Part shown: one piece after another, positions 4,064 through 5,635 of the stretch
Layout of the letters: each line of letters starts with the position of its first letter
How positions within the stretch are numbered: position 1 is the stretch's first letter
NCBI GenBank assembly: GCA_045600765.1
Contig: JAZRYM010000083.1
Location: 1 to 5,635 of the forward strand
DNA length: 5,635 nt
From: RGIG426 sp045600765
Lineage (GTDB): Bacteria; Bacillota; Clostridia; Oscillospirales; Acutalibacteraceae
Direction: 5' to 3'
Position numbers and translations under genes: made by a program
The notes under the pieces: generated by a model
Told to the model about the DNA's origin: nothing
What the model saw: only the letters and a program-made list of their open reading frames with translations
The model's database searches: none

Positions 4064-4936
4064 ATGAAACAAACCGAAAAATCCACGCGCCCCTCCGCTT
4101 CGCGCCCGTCTCCGCGCGTGTCCGCAACGGTGCGGTTGACCGAAACCGCGCTGATGATTGCGCTCGGCACGGTGCTGAGCCTTGTAAAACTCATCGACCT
4201 GCCCTACGGCGGGAGCGTGACCGTCGCGCACATGGTGCCCGTGCTTCTTATCGCCTACCGCTACGGCGCGAAATGGGGCACTTTTTCGGGGTTGACCTAC
4301 GGCGCGTTGCAACTGCTGCTCGGGATGAAAAGTCTGTCGTACGCCACCTCCTTTTGGGCGGGACTGGCGATTGTCTGCCTCGATTACCTCGTCGCCTATC
4401 TGTTTTTGGCGGCGGGCGCGTGGTTTAAGGCGGTGGCGGCGCAACCGCTTGCCGTGCCGCTCGGCGCGTTTTGCGCGTGCGTACTGCGCTACCTTTGCCA
4501 CGTGATTTCCGGCGCGACCGTGTGGGCGGGACTTTCCGTGCCCACCGCCGCGGCGCTCAAATTTTCGCTCATCTACAACGCCACCTATATGCTGCCCGAA
4601 ACGCTGGTCACGGTGGTGGCGGCGGTGTACCTCTCCTCCGTGCTCGACTTTTCGCGGGAGCGGCTGTCTTCCCGCCGCAAAACCGCCAAAACGACCGGCT
4701 TCGGCTGGCGGGCGCTTTCGGGTTTGTTCGCCGCCGGCACGTTACTCTTTGCCGTGTGCACCGTGTTTTCGCGGTTGCAGGACGCGGACGCGGGCACTTT
4801 CTCGCTTGCCGGCCTCGCCGACGTGCCGTGGCGACTTGTCGGCGCGGTGTGCCTTTCCGGCGTGGTGATTGCCGCGATTTTATGGCGGATTTCGTATACA
4901 AAACGTATATATAACAATAAAAACAACAATCCGTAA
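4064..4936 (+). CDS. thiT: ThiT, thiamine-specific S-component of an ECF transporter, with C-terminal extension
   Basis: The first 195 or so residues match ThiT (YuaJ). Visible motifs are GGSVTVAHMVPVLLIAYRYG (49-68), then the G-x3-G run at about 72-87, D107-Y108 in a membrane helix, RYLCHVISG (142-150) with the substrate-site histidine H146, and LIYNATYMLPE (169-179) with Y171 and N172. It binds thiamine at the membrane and works with a shared EcfA-EcfA'-EcfT module, not in this window. The ATG at 4064 is chosen for the AAGGAG 8 bases before it; a TTG at 4025 would lie inside the riboswitch platform. At 290 residues it is about 100 longer than usual: a basic linker (198-216) precedes two extra helices (about 215-236, 254-275) and an Asn/Lys-rich end. 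The TPP riboswitch upstream confirms the substrate. Confidence 0.92.
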   Translation: MKQTEKSTRPSASRPSPRVSATVRLTETALMIALGTVLSLVKLIDLPYGGSVTVAHMVPVLLIAYRYGAKWGTFSGLTYGALQLLLGMKSLSYATSFWAGLAIVCLDYLVAYLFLAAGAWFKAVAAQPLAVPLGAFCACVLRYLCHVISGATVWAGLSVPTAAALKFSLIYNATYMLPETLVTVVAAVYLSSVLDFSRERLSSRRKTAKTTGFGWRALSGLFAAGTLLFAVCTVFSRLQDADAGTFSLAGLADVPWRLVGAVCLSGVVIAAILWRISYTKRIYNNKNNNP

Positions 4937-4986
4937 AGAAAAAGCGGGGTTTTCGCACAATTTTAACCCGAAACGGAGGTGCCGGA

Positions 4987-5547
4987 ATGAGAACCGAAAC
5001 GAAAAAAGAACTGAAAAAAGAAACCACGCGCCGCTTGACGGAAGCGGGCGTCATTGCCGCGTTGTATGCGGCGCTGACCCTCTTGCTCCCCGTGGTCTCG
5101 TTCGGGCCGTTGCAGTTTCGGTTGTCGGAGATTTTGACCGTTTTGCCGGCGTTCACCGTCGCCGCCGTTCCGGGACTTACGGTCGGGTGTCTGCTCGCCA
5201 ACGGATTCGGGTTGGCGCTCGGCGCAAACCTTGCCGGCGCGTGGGATTTGCTCGTCGGCACAAGCGCGACCCTTATCGCCGCACTTCTCGCCTATGCGTT
5301 GCGGCGGGTACGCTTTCGCCGCGTTCCCGTGTGGTCGGCGCTGCCTGCCGTAGTGCTCAACACCGGTCTTGTCGGCGCAGAACTGTGGTTTGCGGTGTTT
5401 TCGGGCGAAGCGGCGGCGCTTCCGCTCTGCCTCGCGCAAGTGGGACTCGGCGAGCTGGTCACGGCGGGTGTCGGCGGGGTGCTCCTCGCGTGGACGTTGT
5501 GCCGCACCGGCGCGGAAAAGCGGATTTTCGGCGCACATCCCGATTGA
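4987..5547 (+). CDS. queT: QueT family S-component, likely queuosine-precursor uptake
   Basis: The 186-residue protein matches the QueT family (PF06177). After a basic N-terminus (1-16), helix one LTEAGVIAALYAALTLLLP (17-35) is followed by the signature SFGPLQFRLSEILTVLP (38-54), then VPGLTVGCLLAN (61-72), a WDLLVGTSATLIAALLA block (86-102) and two or three further helices with a VGAELW segment. QueT is an ECF substrate-binding membrane protein inferred to import queuosine precursors such as preQ1 or preQ0, used for tRNA wobble modification. GGAGGT at 4975-4980 fixes the ATG. It starts 50 bases after thiT without a terminator between, so it likely shares the thiT transcript. I see no preQ1 riboswitch before it. 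Confidence 0.87.
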   Translation: MRTETKKELKKETTRRLTEAGVIAALYAALTLLLPVVSFGPLQFRLSEILTVLPAFTVAAVPGLTVGCLLANGFGLALGANLAGAWDLLVGTSATLIAALLAYALRRVRFRRVPVWSALPAVVLNTGLVGAELWFAVFSGEAAALPLCLAQVGLGELVTAGVGGVLLAWTLCRTGAEKRIFGAHPD

Positions 5548-5616
5548 CGGTTCTTTTTCTCTTTTTTCGCCGTTTCCTCTCTCCCCTCTTTTTTGACAAA
5601 TTCGCCGCTTTTGAAA

Positions 5617-5635
5617 GCCTTTTTTGAAAAAAGGC
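5617..5635 (+). terminator. Terminator-like inverted repeat at the window edge
   Basis: GCCTTTTTT (5617-5625) and AAAAAAGGC (5627-5635) are exact reverse complements around a single G, so the usable stem is about seven to eight pairs. The pattern is typical of Firmicute terminators, but any U-run after it lies outside the window. The 69 bases between queT and this element (5548-5616) are pyrimidine-rich and hold no recognised feature. Confidence 0.6.

Noticed and set aside
4937..4986. preQ1 riboswitch before queT
   Set aside because: The 50-base gap contains a weak CGGGGTT/AACCCG stem and a TTCGCACA stretch slightly reminiscent of preQ1-I, but the A-rich tail and second pairing needed for the pseudoknot are absent.
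5593..5621. Promoter with TTGACA near the window end
   Set aside because: The -35-like hexamer has no acceptable -10 box at 16-18 bases; the stretch leads into an inverted repeat.
1..5635. CRISPR array or defence system
   Set aside because: No regularly spaced identical repeats and no cas, nuclease or toxin-antitoxin pair were found.

Overview
The window looks like chromosomal DNA of a GC-moderate Clostridia-type Firmicute, possibly an Oscillospiraceae/Ruminococcaceae-like gut bacterium. The support is strong GGAGG-type ribosome binding sites, near-consensus sigma-A promoters, intrinsic terminators with long U-tracts, DUF975 and AIM24 proteins, ECF S-components ThiT and QueT, and dispersed GTAGGG...CCCTAC repeats in intergenic space. 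The taxonomic call is an inference from gene families and style, not from a marker gene.

Layout. Bases 1-53 are the 3' end of an unidentified plus-strand gene, closed by a textbook terminator (67-98). Bases 99-567 hold no convincing gene but are filled with GC-rich dispersed-repeat material: two repeat units bounded by GTAGGG/CCCTAC inverted ends, plus a 42-bp-arm inverted repeat between and within them. A minus-strand PlsC-type acyltransferase gene (568-1443) follows. Its promoter lies far upstream at 1630-1658, so the transcript begins with a ~180-nt leader that folds into a long rod-like hairpin and then an intrinsic terminator (UUCG loop, seven U) just before the ribosome binding site. 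This is either an attenuated leader or a free-standing small RNA. Divergent to it, a strong plus-strand promoter (1710-1738) drives an AIM24/TIGR00266 family protein and a DUF975 membrane protein, ending at a strong terminator (3127-3170).

Bases 3171-3412 are the control region of a small XRE-family regulator (3413-3640). Palindromic repeats cover the -35 and spacer of its promoter, which suggests autorepression. The regulator converges on a minus-strand tRNA-Arg(ACG) gene, and the two share one bidirectional terminator. The tRNA promoter is divergent from the promoter of a TPP riboswitch.

The riboswitch (3922-4004) precedes thiT (ECF thiamine S-component with an unusual C-terminal two-helix extension) and queT (ECF queuosine-precursor S-component). 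Downstream of the aptamer, a 9-bp hairpin buries the thiT ribosome binding site, and part of the aptamer can pair with the anti-RBS strand. This suggests translational control: thiamine pyrophosphate hides the RBS. No ECF energizing module (EcfA, EcfA', EcfT) is in the window, so these S-components presumably share one encoded elsewhere. The window ends inside a U-rich terminator-like inverted repeat.

The most interesting regions are the structured leader with its own promoter and terminator before the acyltransferase gene, the refolding thiT riboswitch platform with queT behind it, the palindrome-dense XRE promoter, and the inverted pair of dispersed repeats.
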